Positions 1-6,675 of a stretch of DNA of 7,292 nucleotides are shown here, piece by piece. Every line of letters begins with the position of its first letter. Position 1 is the stretch's first letter. The DNA lies in contig SCQZ01000234.1 of NCBI GenBank assembly GCA_004299665.1, positions 1 through 7,292 of the forward strand. Reading direction: 5' to 3'. The DNA comes from Jatrophihabitans sp. (GTDB lineage Bacteria; Actinomycetota; Actinomycetes; Mycobacteriales; Jatrophihabitantaceae). The notes beneath the pieces were generated by a model that saw nothing but the letters and a program-made list of their open reading frames with translations, had not been told where the DNA came from and did no database searches. Position numbers and translations under genes: made by a program.

Positions 1-334
1 CCGCGAGGGTGAAACCGGGGTGCGGGGCGACGTCGAGGTCCAGGTCGAGGTACTGGGACGGCAGCCGGGCACCGTGGGACACGACCTCGACGGTCAGCGC
101 GTGTAACCCCGCGGGCAGGGTCGGCGGTACCGCGACCGACAAGGTGACCTGGCCACCCGCGTCCGGGAACAGCGGCAGCAGCGCGGGCCGGCTGCTGACC
201 CACTCGTCGGGCACGCCGAGGATGTGCGCGCTGACGCCGTCGATGACCTCGCCGGTGTTGACGACGTCGACGACGAGCGAAGCCGTCCCGCCGGGTTCGG
301 CCGTCAGGTGGTAGGTGTCGGTCGCGATGCGCAT
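1..334 (-). CDS. Ig-like beta-sandwich protein of the CIS cluster, N-terminal part (runs off the left edge)
   Basis: An open frame begins at the ATG at 334 (MRIATDTYHL) and stays open to the window edge, giving about 111 residues with no stop. The start is well fixed: the codon two positions upstream in the same frame is TGA (340-338). The visible part is a string of short alternating beta segments rich in Val, Thr, Pro and Gly (TASLVVDVVNTGE, GQVTLSVAVPPTLPAG, HALTVEVVSHG). This is the look of an Ig-like or NEW3-type beta-sandwich, and the pattern VxNTG followed by a PAGxH turn is usual for it. There is no signal peptide. From memory, actinobacterial contractile-injection clusters carry a gene often annotated 'hydrolytic protein' with such an N-terminus, and this may be it. 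No catalytic residues can be judged from this fragment. A weak purine run upstream gives no convincing Shine-Dalgarno. The Ig-like fold is fairly sure, the function is unknown, and its link to the cluster rests on position and strand. Confidence 0.7.
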   Translation of the reverse strand, partial: MRIATDTYHLTAEPGGTASLVVDVVNTGEVIDGVSAHILGVPDEWVSSRPALLPLFPDAGGQVTLSVAVPPTLPAGLHALTVEVVSHGARLPSQYLDLDLDVAPHPGFTLA

Positions 335-337
335 CGC
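324..337. repeat. Perfect 14-bp palindrome across the start codon of the Ig-like gene
   Basis: GCGATGCGCATCGC is its own reverse complement and covers the minus-strand ATG (334-332) together with the preceding codon and the next three bases. It could be an operator, or a hairpin that hides the start codon. It may equally be a by-product of the codons Arg-Ile-Ala next to ATG. A related half-site, gatgcgat, occurs at 350-357. Confidence 0.35.
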
Positions 338-552
338 TCAGCCGCGCGAAGATGCGATAACGGATAAACCGGACAGCGACGTATCGGCTCCGGGAGCGTC
401 ATGGCGCCGGAGCGTCACCTGCACTCGAACTTCTCCCGGACTACTCCGTCGGTCGCGGCAACAGCGCGGGCGGAGGCCGCGCGTCAGCGCGGTCTGACCA
501 TGATCGACCCTCGCGCGCGCGCTGTCCAGAGGGCGGGGCGGACGGACAGGAG
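335..552. other. 218-bp intergenic spacer between the DUF4255 gene and the Ig-like gene
   Basis: This is the longest gene-free stretch in the window. It separates two minus-strand genes, whereas the genes above it are coupled or at most 78 bp apart. It holds a relatively AT-rich patch at 348-372 (gatgcgataacggataaacc), a 9-bp direct repeat with 16-bp period (393-401 and 409-417), and a run of alternating CG near 511-521. Short reading frames through it lack credible starts or composition. The patch read on the minus strand (ttatccgttatcg) could contain a -10-like element for the downstream gene, so the Ig-like gene may have its own promoter. No strong terminator hairpin with a T-run follows the DUF4255 stop. 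Confidence 0.6.
393..417. repeat. Pair of 9-bp direct repeats, 16-bp period
   Basis: GGAGCGTCA occurs at 393-401 and again at 409-417, separated by 7 bp. On the minus strand it reads TGACGCTCC-N7-TGACGCTCC. It lies 59-83 bp upstream of the ATG at 334, in the spacer before the Ig-like gene. A tandem pair with a centre-to-centre distance of 16 bp could be a binding site for a dimeric or tandem-binding regulator, but short repeats also arise by chance in GC-rich DNA. The repeat itself is certain; its function is a guess. Confidence 0.4.
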
Positions 553-1188
553 TTACTTCCTCAACACGTGCCCGCCGGCCTCGACGGTGCGCCCGTCCTT
601 GACGAGCTGGCTGCGCGACAGCGGCCGCATCGGCATGGGACGGGTGAGGGTCTGCACCCGCTGCACGGCCGGCGCCTCCGGTCCCCAGCCGAAGGTGTCC
701 GCGGCCACGGACACCTGCAGCGTGAACGAGGCCTTGAGCTGGCCGCCGAGCGAGCTCCAGATCTCGCGCGCCTTGTTGGCCGTGTCGGTGCCGAAGGTGA
801 TGATCGTGCTCGAGCCGGGGGCCGTGCCGTTGAAGTACCGCTCGGGCAGCACGTCCAGCCCGGCGATCCGGCTGACCACGTCTCCGAGCAGTTGGTGCTC
901 GTCGCGGGACGTGCCGGCCCAGCAGCTGACCAGGTAGGACAGTTCCACCATCGGCAGGGCGGGCCGGCGCTCGGCGACGCCGTCGGGGTTCGTACGGCGC
1001 TGCGGGGAGCGGCTCGCGTGGGCGCTGCGGTCCACGTCGTACAGGAACAGGTTGACCGTCACCCGCGACAGTTGGGCCGACCAGTTGCTGGTGGGCGCGT
1101 CGAAGGTGACGTCGCCGATCTCCTCGGGCAGCGGCAGCTCGGCGCGCAGCATCCGCTCGAGAGCGTCGTCGACGACCTTGATGAACAT
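553..1188 (-). CDS. DUF4255 / Pvc16-N family protein, putative tube-terminator/cap component of the contractile injection system
   Basis: A 211-residue protein starting MFIKVVDDALERML. It carries the hallmarks of the DUF4255 (Pvc16 N-terminal) family: an N-terminal helix ending in an acidic LPLPEE segment (7-23), the beta segment VTVNLFLYDVD (43-53), an Arg-rich connector rich in R and P (59-79), LPMVELSYLVSCWAG (78-92), EHQLLGDVVSRI (97-108), and a final beta segment LKASFTLQVSV (151-161). The length suits a single DUF4255 domain with a short tail. In the related Afp/PVC particles the Afp16/Pvc16 protein caps the inner tube at its distal end and helps fix length; that role is inferred by homology. 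The start is supported by a good Shine-Dalgarno, GGAGG, five bases before the ATG. A 294-residue frame over the same bases has no such composition and was discarded. The stop is TAA at 555-553. It sits 78 bp downstream of the chaperone-like gene and is probably in the same operon. Confidence 0.9.
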   Translation of the reverse strand: MFIKVVDDALERMLRAELPLPEEIGDVTFDAPTSNWSAQLSRVTVNLFLYDVDRSAHASRSPQRRTNPDGVAERRPALPMVELSYLVSCWAGTSRDEHQLLGDVVSRIAGLDVLPERYFNGTAPGSSTIITFGTDTANKAREIWSSLGGQLKASFTLQVSVAADTFGWGPEAPAVQRVQTLTRPMPMRPLSRSQLVKDGRTVEAGGHVLRK

Positions 1189-1193
1189 GCCTG

Positions 1194-1198
1194 CCTCC
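1194..1198 (-). promoter_or_regulatory. Shine-Dalgarno of the DUF4255 gene
   Basis: The minus strand reads GGAGG-CAGGC-ATG, a full-strength site with five bases of spacing. It is the clearest ribosome-binding site in the window and decides the start at 1188. It suggests this cistron is translated independently, unlike the coupled pair upstream. Confidence 0.75.
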
Positions 1199-1230
1199 GG
1201 GGGCTGTGCCGGGTCGCTTCATGGTCGCAT

Positions 1231-1263
1231 CCGGCGCCGGGCAGCGGAAGGCGCCCCCGCCGG
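1231..1263. repeat. Inverted repeat in the spacer before the DUF4255 gene
   Basis: CCGGCG at 1231-1236 pairs perfectly with CGCCGG at 1258-1263. Inside it, the self-complementary GGCGCC occurs at both 1233-1238 and 1250-1255, so two alternative GC-only hairpins can form. The structure lies just after the TAG stop (1269-1267) of the chaperone-like gene and about 30 bp before the Shine-Dalgarno of the next gene. There is no T-run on the minus strand, so a classic terminator is unlikely. An mRNA-stabilising or attenuating hairpin is possible. Confidence 0.4.
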
Positions 1264-1266
1264 GTG

Positions 1267-1713
1267 CTACGGCAGGTCCGCCCCGAGTAGCGCGGCAACC
1301 TCGGTACGGTGCTCCTCCGCGACGTGCTCCACCTCGTCCAGCGTGGCGACGAGCAGTGCCTGCAGCACCGCGCCGTCGATCGTCTCGGCGAGGTCGCCGA
1401 ACTCGATGCCGGCGCGCACCGACAAGATCCCGGTGGCGGGGCCGAACTCGAACGCGGACGTGGCCAGGCCGGTGTTGGCCCGGACCGTGTACGCGGCCAC
1501 CGCCTCGCGGCGCGGGGGCGGCACCGTGTCGGGCCAGACCGCGTAGAAGACCACCGAGTTCGTCGCCGACAGGACGACCCCTGCGGTCGGCTCGCCGCCG
1601 TCCTGCTCGGGCAGCACGTCGAAGGTCTCGGTCTCCCAGTCGGTCCGCACCAGCCGCCCGCTGTCCTGCAATGCCTGGACCGTGCGTGCCAGCAGCGACG
1701 GGCCGTCGGTCAC
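1267..1713 (-). CDS. YbjN / type III secretion chaperone-like small protein, translationally coupled to the DUF4157 gene
   Basis: A 148-residue acidic protein starting VTDGPSLLARTVQ with a GTG at 1713-1711. That codon shares three bases with the TGA stop of the DUF4157 gene (overlap GTGA, 1713-1710), and AAGGG lies six bases upstream, so translational coupling is likely. An in-frame start further upstream would run deep into the DUF4157 gene and was rejected. The apparent topology is helix (5-18), three beta segments (about 29-34, 44-50, 52-59), helix (65-79), two beta segments (86-90, 95-102), and a long C-terminal helix (111-144). This alpha-beta-beta-beta-alpha-beta-beta-alpha order, with the WPDTVPPPRREAVAAYTVRAN segment and the phrase IEFGDL before the last helix, matches YbjN-type and CesT-like secretion chaperones. 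Such proteins act as dimers binding a partner, often an effector. The partner here may be the adjacent DUF4157 protein, which is inference. The family call is moderate; the gene is certain. Confidence 0.8.
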   Translation of the reverse strand: MTDGPSLLARTVQALQDSGRLVRTDWETETFDVLPEQDGGEPTAGVVLSATNSVVFYAVWPDTVPPPRREAVAAYTVRANTGLATSAFEFGPATGILSVRAGIEFGDLAETIDGAVLQALLVATLDEVEHVAEEHRTEVAALLGADLP

Positions 1714-4631
1714 GGGCTGCCCTTGCCCTGCTTCTCCAGCAGCCGGTCGCCCATGATCTGGATCAGCGCGACGCGCCACTCCTCGCTGGTGGCCTTGTCG
1801 TTGATGGCGTCGCGCAGCGCCTGGTCCGGCAACTGCTCGAAGTCGGTGAGGAACTGCTCCTCCTCGGACTTGCTGGCGTTCTTGAGCAGCACCACCTTGC
1901 CGATGCGCACCTCGATGTCGCCCTGGCTCTCCTTCTGCGCCAGCGTCTTGTTCTTCGACCGGGTGAACTTGGCCTCCTTCTGGAACAGCAGCATCTTCAG
2001 CCGCCACCCCACGCCGCGGTTCTTGCTCTGCGCGCCCTCGAGCTTGTTGCGGTCCTGCGCCAGCTCACCGGTCTCGGCCCACTTGGTCCCGACGCCCTTG
2101 ACCTTGTCGATGAAGCCCTTGAACTTCTCGTAGTACGACTCCCAGATGTACTTGGGGTCGGCGTCCTCGCCGAGGGCACCGAGCACCGTGGTGCGGATCT
2201 CCCCCATCCCGGTGTCCTTGTGCTTTGTCTGCACGTCGATGCCGTAGCTCTCGAGGAACTTGATCGCCACCGCGTCCTTGTTCTTGCGGGCCCGAACGAT
2301 GATGCCGTCCACGACCATGGCCGGGTCGCGCTGCAGCTGGGTCTCCGCCGTCCCCTCCAGACGGGTGACCGCATCCTCGCGGGCGTCCTTGCCGAGCTTG
2401 GCGATCACCTGGTCCGCGATCATGTGGCCGACGCTGTGCAACTGGTCCAGCAGCGCGGTCGCCGCCTTGTACGCGGCCGGGATCCCGTAGCCGCCGGCGG
2501 AGGCGACCTCGGCGATCGAGGCGGCGAAGTTGCTGACCGACAGCACGGTGGCCCAGATGTTCTTCTCGAGCGTCTTGGCGAGGGTCGACTCGACGTGCAG
2601 CAGCGGCCAGACCATCACGTCGACCTTCTTGGCCCCCGGTGTGCGGCTGCGTGCCTCGAGCAGCCGCTCCCGGTTGTCGCTGACGCGCATCCCGGTGTCG
2701 GCGACGACGGTTGCGTTGGAGATCATCGACAGCGCGCTGGTCGCGATCGACAGTCCGGGGACCACCGAGTTGACGCCGGCGGCGACGTTGTCGTTGATGA
2801 GCTTGGCCAGGTTCGCCGCGTCCTTGGCGAGGCTGACGCCGGTGCTGGCGCCGTCGCTGCAGGCCTTGGTCAGGGTGAGCGCGCGGCGGGCGTTGACGCC
2901 CTCCTCGCGCATCTCCCCGACCGATTTGACGATCTTCATGACGCCGGTGACGGAGGAGAACAGGTCGTTGATGATGCCGGTGACGATGCCCATGCCCTCG
3001 CTGGCCTTGGCCTCGTTGCTGATCGGGTTGGGGGTGCTCAGGCTCCGCTGGCCCGTGCGGAGTTGGTAGTTGGCCGTCCCGAAGGAGCCGGTCAGCTTCT
3101 CCCCCAGGGTCTCGGACGGGGAGTCGCTGGGCCCCCGCAGCGCCTTGTCCTTGTCCTTGCCGATCTTGCCGAGGATCTTCTCCGGGATGGTGGTGGTCGC
3201 GGTCAGCCCTGTCTTGGTGTAGCCCGCGATGGTGCTGGTCGTGTCCAGGGCGTCGCCGACGGCGTCCTTCTCCGGCGGGGGCAGCCGCTTGCCGACGGTG
3301 AGCCGCAGGTGGGCCTCGGTGCGGGCCTTGCGCTCGAGCACCGGGTCGGTGGGGCGCTTCTTGCGGATCTCCTCGGTCGCCTGCGACCAGACCGTCCGGC
3401 CCGCCTGGTAGTCGGCCTCGCGGGCGTCCATCTTCGGGAACTCCTTGCGCAGCCGCAGCGTCTCGAGCTCCCAGGCCTCGTACACCTCCTCCACCTTCTT
3501 GGAGAGCATCGTTCCGAGCTTGCCGCGCTCGACCTGCTGGTCCTCCAGACTCGCCTCCAGCCGTGCCTCGCGCACCGCGGAGGCGAGACGCTCGGCCGCC
3601 GTCTCGCGCGGCGGGCGCAGCGCGACCAGTTCGGCGGGGCAGTTGTCGCGCCAGGTCTGCCGGTAGGCCTGCTCGTACGCCTCCTCCTCGGTGGCGCCGT
3701 TCTTCACCAGGTCCGCCGCGAGTTCGGACTCCATGACCAGCCGGGCGGCGAACTGGCCGTGCAGCGCCTTGAGCGTCCCGCCCGAGTCGGCGTGGGTGGA
3801 TTCCTGGCCGACCCGCTCGGCGATCTTCGCCCGCTCGGCGTCGCCCTCCTTGCGCTGCTTGCTCAGGTCGACCTTCTCGCTCTTCTCGAGCTTCTCGGCG
3901 GCCGAGGCGACCTTCTTCTTCTCCTTCAGTTCGCGCTCGGCGTCCTGCTTGGCCTTCTTCTTGGCGGCCTTCTCCTCGTCCTTCTTCTGCTGCTCCTCCG
4001 GGGTGAGGGTCTTGCCGAGGCCGAACAGCCGGTGCACCCCGCCGTCCTGCGTGGTGTGTGCGAGCTCGTGCGCGAGCACCCGCTCACCCTCGGGGGTGTC
4101 CGGGGCGTAGGCGCCGCGGCCGAAGAAGATGTCCTTGCCCGTGGTGAAGGCGTGCGCGGACACGGACGCGTTCAGGTCCGCGGCGACCGCGTCGGTGTGG
4201 ACGCGGACGCCACCGAAGCTGCGACCGAAGCCGGACTCCATGCGGCGGCGCACGTCGTCGGGCAGGGTGGCACCGGCCCCCCGCCGGGAGGCGATGCGCT
4301 CGCTGGTCGCGCTGTCGAGCGCGCCGCCCTCGAAGCCGACGGCCGCAGCGGTGGACGGCGGCGCCGTGCTGCGCGCGACGTGGCTGCATCCCGGCCCGTG
4401 CTGATGGGCGGGCTCGTCGCCGGAGCCGGCGATCAGGCGCTGCAGCCGGCCCAGGGCCGAGTCCGCCATCCGGTCCGCGGCCGCCTCGGCCGGGTCCGCC
4501 GCGGAGCCGACGACCAGCGCGCCGACGGGGACGGCCTGCACCGGGGCCGGTTGCTCGAACTCCGGCGCGGGTGTGTCCGTGGAGGCGCCGTCCTGCTGGA
4601 CGGACATGTTCCGGCGCAACTGCGAGCCCAT
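1710..4631 (-). CDS. DUF4157 (eCIS core domain) protein with a large unassigned C-terminal region; candidate CIS effector or associated factor
   Basis: A 973-residue protein from ATG 4631 (MGSQLRRNMSVQQDG). ATG 4607 is an alternative eight codons in, and neither start has a strong ribosome site. Longer extension would overlap the ATPase gene. Residues 46-60 form the DPAEAAADRMADSAL segment often seen before DUF4157. Residues 76-84 (HQHGPGCSH) form a possible metal-binding HxHxxxCxH cluster. DUF4157 spans about 122-200, with MESGFGRSFGGVRVHTDA, FTTGKDIFFGRGAYAPDT and the zinc-protease motif HELAH at 188-192 (4056-4070). Residues 211-275 are extremely Lys/Glu/Ala rich and probably a coiled coil. 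The remaining 700 residues are helical and match nothing I recognise. Stretches around 545-570, 592-650 and 693-740 are low in charge and rich in Ala, Gly, Val and Ser. There is no signal peptide. DUF4157 is strongly associated with contractile injection systems and their toxins, where it may act as a loading or processing domain. Whether it is cleaved cargo or an assembly part is open. Confidence 0.88.
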   Translation of the reverse strand: MGSQLRRNMSVQQDGASTDTPAPEFEQPAPVQAVPVGALVVGSAADPAEAAADRMADSALGRLQRLIAGSGDEPAHQHGPGCSHVARSTAPPSTAAAVGFEGGALDSATSERIASRRGAGATLPDDVRRRMESGFGRSFGGVRVHTDAVAADLNASVSAHAFTTGKDIFFGRGAYAPDTPEGERVLAHELAHTTQDGGVHRLFGLGKTLTPEEQQKKDEEKAAKKKAKQDAERELKEKKKVASAAEKLEKSEKVDLSKQRKEGDAERAKIAERVGQESTHADSGGTLKALHGQFAARLVMESELAADLVKNGATEEEAYEQAYRQTWRDNCPAELVALRPPRETAAERLASAVREARLEASLEDQQVERGKLGTMLSKKVEEVYEAWELETLRLRKEFPKMDAREADYQAGRTVWSQATEEIRKKRPTDPVLERKARTEAHLRLTVGKRLPPPEKDAVGDALDTTSTIAGYTKTGLTATTTIPEKILGKIGKDKDKALRGPSDSPSETLGEKLTGSFGTANYQLRTGQRSLSTPNPISNEAKASEGMGIVTGIINDLFSSVTGVMKIVKSVGEMREEGVNARRALTLTKACSDGASTGVSLAKDAANLAKLINDNVAAGVNSVVPGLSIATSALSMISNATVVADTGMRVSDNRERLLEARSRTPGAKKVDVMVWPLLHVESTLAKTLEKNIWATVLSVSNFAASIAEVASAGGYGIPAAYKAATALLDQLHSVGHMIADQVIAKLGKDAREDAVTRLEGTAETQLQRDPAMVVDGIIVRARKNKDAVAIKFLESYGIDVQTKHKDTGMGEIRTTVLGALGEDADPKYIWESYYEKFKGFIDKVKGVGTKWAETGELAQDRNKLEGAQSKNRGVGWRLKMLLFQKEAKFTRSKNKTLAQKESQGDIEVRIGKVVLLKNASKSEEEQFLTDFEQLPDQALRDAINDKATSEEWRVALIQIMGDRLLEKQGKGSP

Positions 4632-4707
4632 GATCTCGTGCCGTCCTGTCCTGTGACCGCGGTGCGCGATCCGTCGGCGAAATCGTCCCCCGGCGGTGAG
4701 ATCAAGG
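4632..4707. other. 76-bp spacer between the ATPase and DUF4157 genes with a weak hairpin
   Basis: On either strand ccgtcgg (4671-4677) can pair with ccggcgg (4690-4696) through one G-U pair and a 12-base loop, starting 12 bases after the ATPase stop. An 8-bp palindrome, ACCGCGGT, lies at 4656-4663. No T-run follows, so strong termination is unlikely and the two genes are probably co-transcribed with some attenuation possible. No convincing promoter or strong Shine-Dalgarno for the DUF4157 gene is visible; AGGACAGGACGG lies a little far from the ATG. Confidence 0.35.
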
Positions 4708-6645
4708 TCAAGAATCAGCGGGTACGCGTTTGCCCAGCTTGATGTATTCGCGCCGGACGGCTGCACCGATATGCCGCATACCGACGGATTCGCCCGCCGC
4801 GATCGCGGCGTACGTCGCGGACAGGACGATGTTGCGGATGTCGCCGCCGGACAGTTCCGCGGTGTGTGCGAGGTGCGCGACGTCGATCGGGTCGGCGTCG
4901 TCGGTGCCACCGAGCGCGGCGAGGTGGTGCTCCCACAGCCGCGCCCGGGTCGGCTCGTCCGGCTCCGGGAAGCTGATGATGAAGTGCAGCCGACGGGCGA
5001 ACGCGGGGTCGATGTTGCCGCGCAGGTTGCTCGCCAGGACCGTGATGCCGTCGAACTGCTCCATCCGCTGCAGCAGGTAGGCGATCTCCTGGTTGGCGTA
5101 CCGGTCGCGGGCGTCCTTGACCTCCGAACGGGAGCCGAACAGCGCGTCGGCCTCGTCGAAGAACAGCACCGCGTTCATGGACTCGGCGTCGGTGAAGACG
5201 GTCTCGAGGTTCTTCTCCGTCTCGCCGATGTACTTGTCGACGACGCTGGAGAGCTCGACCTGGAACAGGTCCATCGCCAGCGAGTCGGCGATCACGTGGG
5301 CGGCGAGCGTCTTGCCGGTGCCGGGCGGGCCGGAGAACAGCGCGCAGATACCGGTGCCCTTGCCGCCCTTGCCGTGCAGCGAGCCCATGGCCACGACCTC
5401 GTCGCGGTAGCGGGCCCAGTCCAGCAGCCGCCGTAGCTCGCCGAGCGCGTGCCGCGGCAGGACGATGTCCTCCAGCGAGACACTTCCGTCGGGGTCGTTG
5501 CGCACCGAGTGACCGCGGCCGAGCATGCGCGCCGAGGCCTGCACGCGGTGCAGGTCGACGGTGTCCTCGCCGAGCAGCTTGGCGGTGGCGCGGGCGTGAC
5601 GGCCGACCGCGACGATCTGCTCGGGGCCGAGCCGCAGCGCGCTGATCTCGCGGTCGGCGGGCCGGCCCCCGAGCAGCGGCCACCACAGTGTGGCGCGCTC
5701 GGCCATCGACAGCCGCGGTGCCGCGATCGTCGTGGGCAGCACGGCCGACCAGGACGCCTGCCACGGTTCGCTGCTGACCGCGATGACCGGTGTGACCGCC
5801 TGCTCGTAGGTCGCCACCGGCACGCGTTCGGCGCCGGCGAGGATCGCCACCGCGCCGGTGAGCCCGCACTCGAGCAGCAACGCCGACGCGGCCGGTTCGA
5901 CCGGCTCCCCCCTCGGCACCCGCCGCAGGTCCGCGATCAGGCACGGCACGTCCAGCCGGCGGCACGCGGCGGCCGCGAGCGCGCCGCCCGCGGAGCCGGC
6001 CGGGCCGTGGACCCAGATCAACGGCGTGCCCGCCTCGAGCGCGGCGACCGCCGTGCCGACGCCCTCGACGTCGACGGGGACCGGCTCGCACAGCAGCGCG
6101 ATGAGTTCGGGCGCGGGCAGGTCGTGTCCGGCGAACTGGGCGGCGACCCGGTCCGGGAGCACGAGGCGCCGCGAGAGCAGCACGTCGCTGCCGGAGCACC
6201 GCACGAGGCGGGTGCGCGTCATCGGCGCGAGCGGGCCGGCGTACCGCACCGCCGAGGCGGCGTCCGCGGGCAGGCCGGCCAGTTCGAGGGCCAGGGCGAC
6301 CGTCGGCCGTCCGGGTCCGTCGTCGCCGGCCAGCAGGCCGATCAGCAGGTGCAGCGCCCCGGTGTGCTCGGCGGCCGCCGCGACGGCCAGCAGCCGGCAC
6401 TCGGCCTCGTCGAGGTCGAAGCGGTCGGCCACCTCCCGGACGGCGGTGCCGGCGAAGGCCGCGGCCGCGTCGGCCTGCCCGCGCCTGCGTCCACCGCCCG
6501 GTGCGGCGCCGGCGTCACTGCGGACGACCTCCAGCGCGCTCGCGGCACGCTGCGCCGCGGGCCAGGGGTCCCCGCGCCGCGCGACGGCGGCGGCCAGCGC
6601 CTCGACGAGCGCCGGTGCCGGCGCAGCGCTCGCGGTGGCGGTCAT
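4708..6645 (-). CDS. AAA+ ATPase of the contractile injection system (Afp15/Pvc15-like), with degenerate N-terminal AAA module
   Basis: A 645-residue protein. The C-terminal AAA+ module (about 390-640) is complete: Walker A GPPGTGKT at 439-446 (5308-5331), pore-loop-like KYIGETEKN at 471-479, Walker B AVLFFDEAD at 492-500, sensor 1 Asn in LASN at 537-540, Arg finger in the FARR segment (549-552), and sensor 2-like GGDIRN at 600-605. This is the FtsH/Cdc48-type arrangement found in the ATPase of eCIS particles, which is thought to help assembly or unfold cargo for loading. Residues 206-241 form a second nucleotide-binding-like segment, IWVHGPAGSAGGALAAA. It has lost the Lys and Thr of Walker A, so this half probably no longer hydrolyses ATP. 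The first 200 residues are Ala-rich and helical. The ATG at 6645 is the first in frame; it has no Shine-Dalgarno but sits six bases after a TATCGT -10, suggesting a leaderless message. It is the first gene of the minus-strand cluster. Confidence 0.92.
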   Translation of the reverse strand: MTATASAAPAPALVEALAAAVARRGDPWPAAQRAASALEVVRSDAGAAPGGGRRRGQADAAAAFAGTAVREVADRFDLDEAECRLLAVAAAAEHTGALHLLIGLLAGDDGPGRPTVALALELAGLPADAASAVRYAGPLAPMTRTRLVRCSGSDVLLSRRLVLPDRVAAQFAGHDLPAPELIALLCEPVPVDVEGVGTAVAALEAGTPLIWVHGPAGSAGGALAAAACRRLDVPCLIADLRRVPRGEPVEPAASALLLECGLTGAVAILAGAERVPVATYEQAVTPVIAVSSEPWQASWSAVLPTTIAAPRLSMAERATLWWPLLGGRPADREISALRLGPEQIVAVGRHARATAKLLGEDTVDLHRVQASARMLGRGHSVRNDPDGSVSLEDIVLPRHALGELRRLLDWARYRDEVVAMGSLHGKGGKGTGICALFSGPPGTGKTLAAHVIADSLAMDLFQVELSSVVDKYIGETEKNLETVFTDAESMNAVLFFDEADALFGSRSEVKDARDRYANQEIAYLLQRMEQFDGITVLASNLRGNIDPAFARRLHFIISFPEPDEPTRARLWEHHLAALGGTDDADPIDVAHLAHTAELSGGDIRNIVLSATYAAIAAGESVGMRHIGAAVRREYIKLGKRVPADS

Positions 6646-6651
6646 GGGCGC

Positions 6652-6657
6652 ACGATA
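6652..6657 (-). promoter_or_regulatory. Putative -10 element for the ATPase operon (leaderless start)
   Basis: The minus strand reads TATCGT-GCGCCC-ATG. TATCGT fits the actinobacterial TANNNT -10 consensus and lies six bases before the start codon, so transcription would begin at or next to the ATG. No Shine-Dalgarno exists, in agreement with a leaderless message. The -35 region, 18 bp upstream, reads TGCCGA and is poor, which may mean an activator or alternative sigma factor is needed. Confidence 0.45.
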
Positions 6658-6675
6658 GTCGCCCGCGCGACCGGA

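Noticed and set aside
505..533. A possible terminator stem (ccctc / gaggg) after the DUF4255 gene
   Set aside because: The stem is only five pairs with a loop of about 15 alternating CG bases and no T-run. It is too weak to call.
338..1222. A 294-codon minus-strand frame overlapping the DUF4255 gene
   Set aside because: It is a frame-shifted reading of the DUF4255 gene, with Arg/Ala/Gly-rich low-complexity sequence and no ribosome site, while the 211-residue frame has family motifs and a strong Shine-Dalgarno.
1206..4742. A 1178-codon open frame on the plus strand, antisense to the DUF4157 gene
   Set aside because: It is almost entirely low-complexity Leu, Ala, Arg, Gly and Val, as expected when a very GC-rich gene is read on the opposite strand. 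It also crosses the stop, the spacer and the adjacent chaperone-like gene. The minus-strand protein over the same bases has recognisable domains.
4632..4910. A longer N-terminus for the DUF4157 protein, starting at 4910
   Set aside because: The frame stays open upstream, but this part overlaps about 200 bp of the ATPase gene's conserved C-terminal end and its residues do not resemble the start of DUF4157 proteins.
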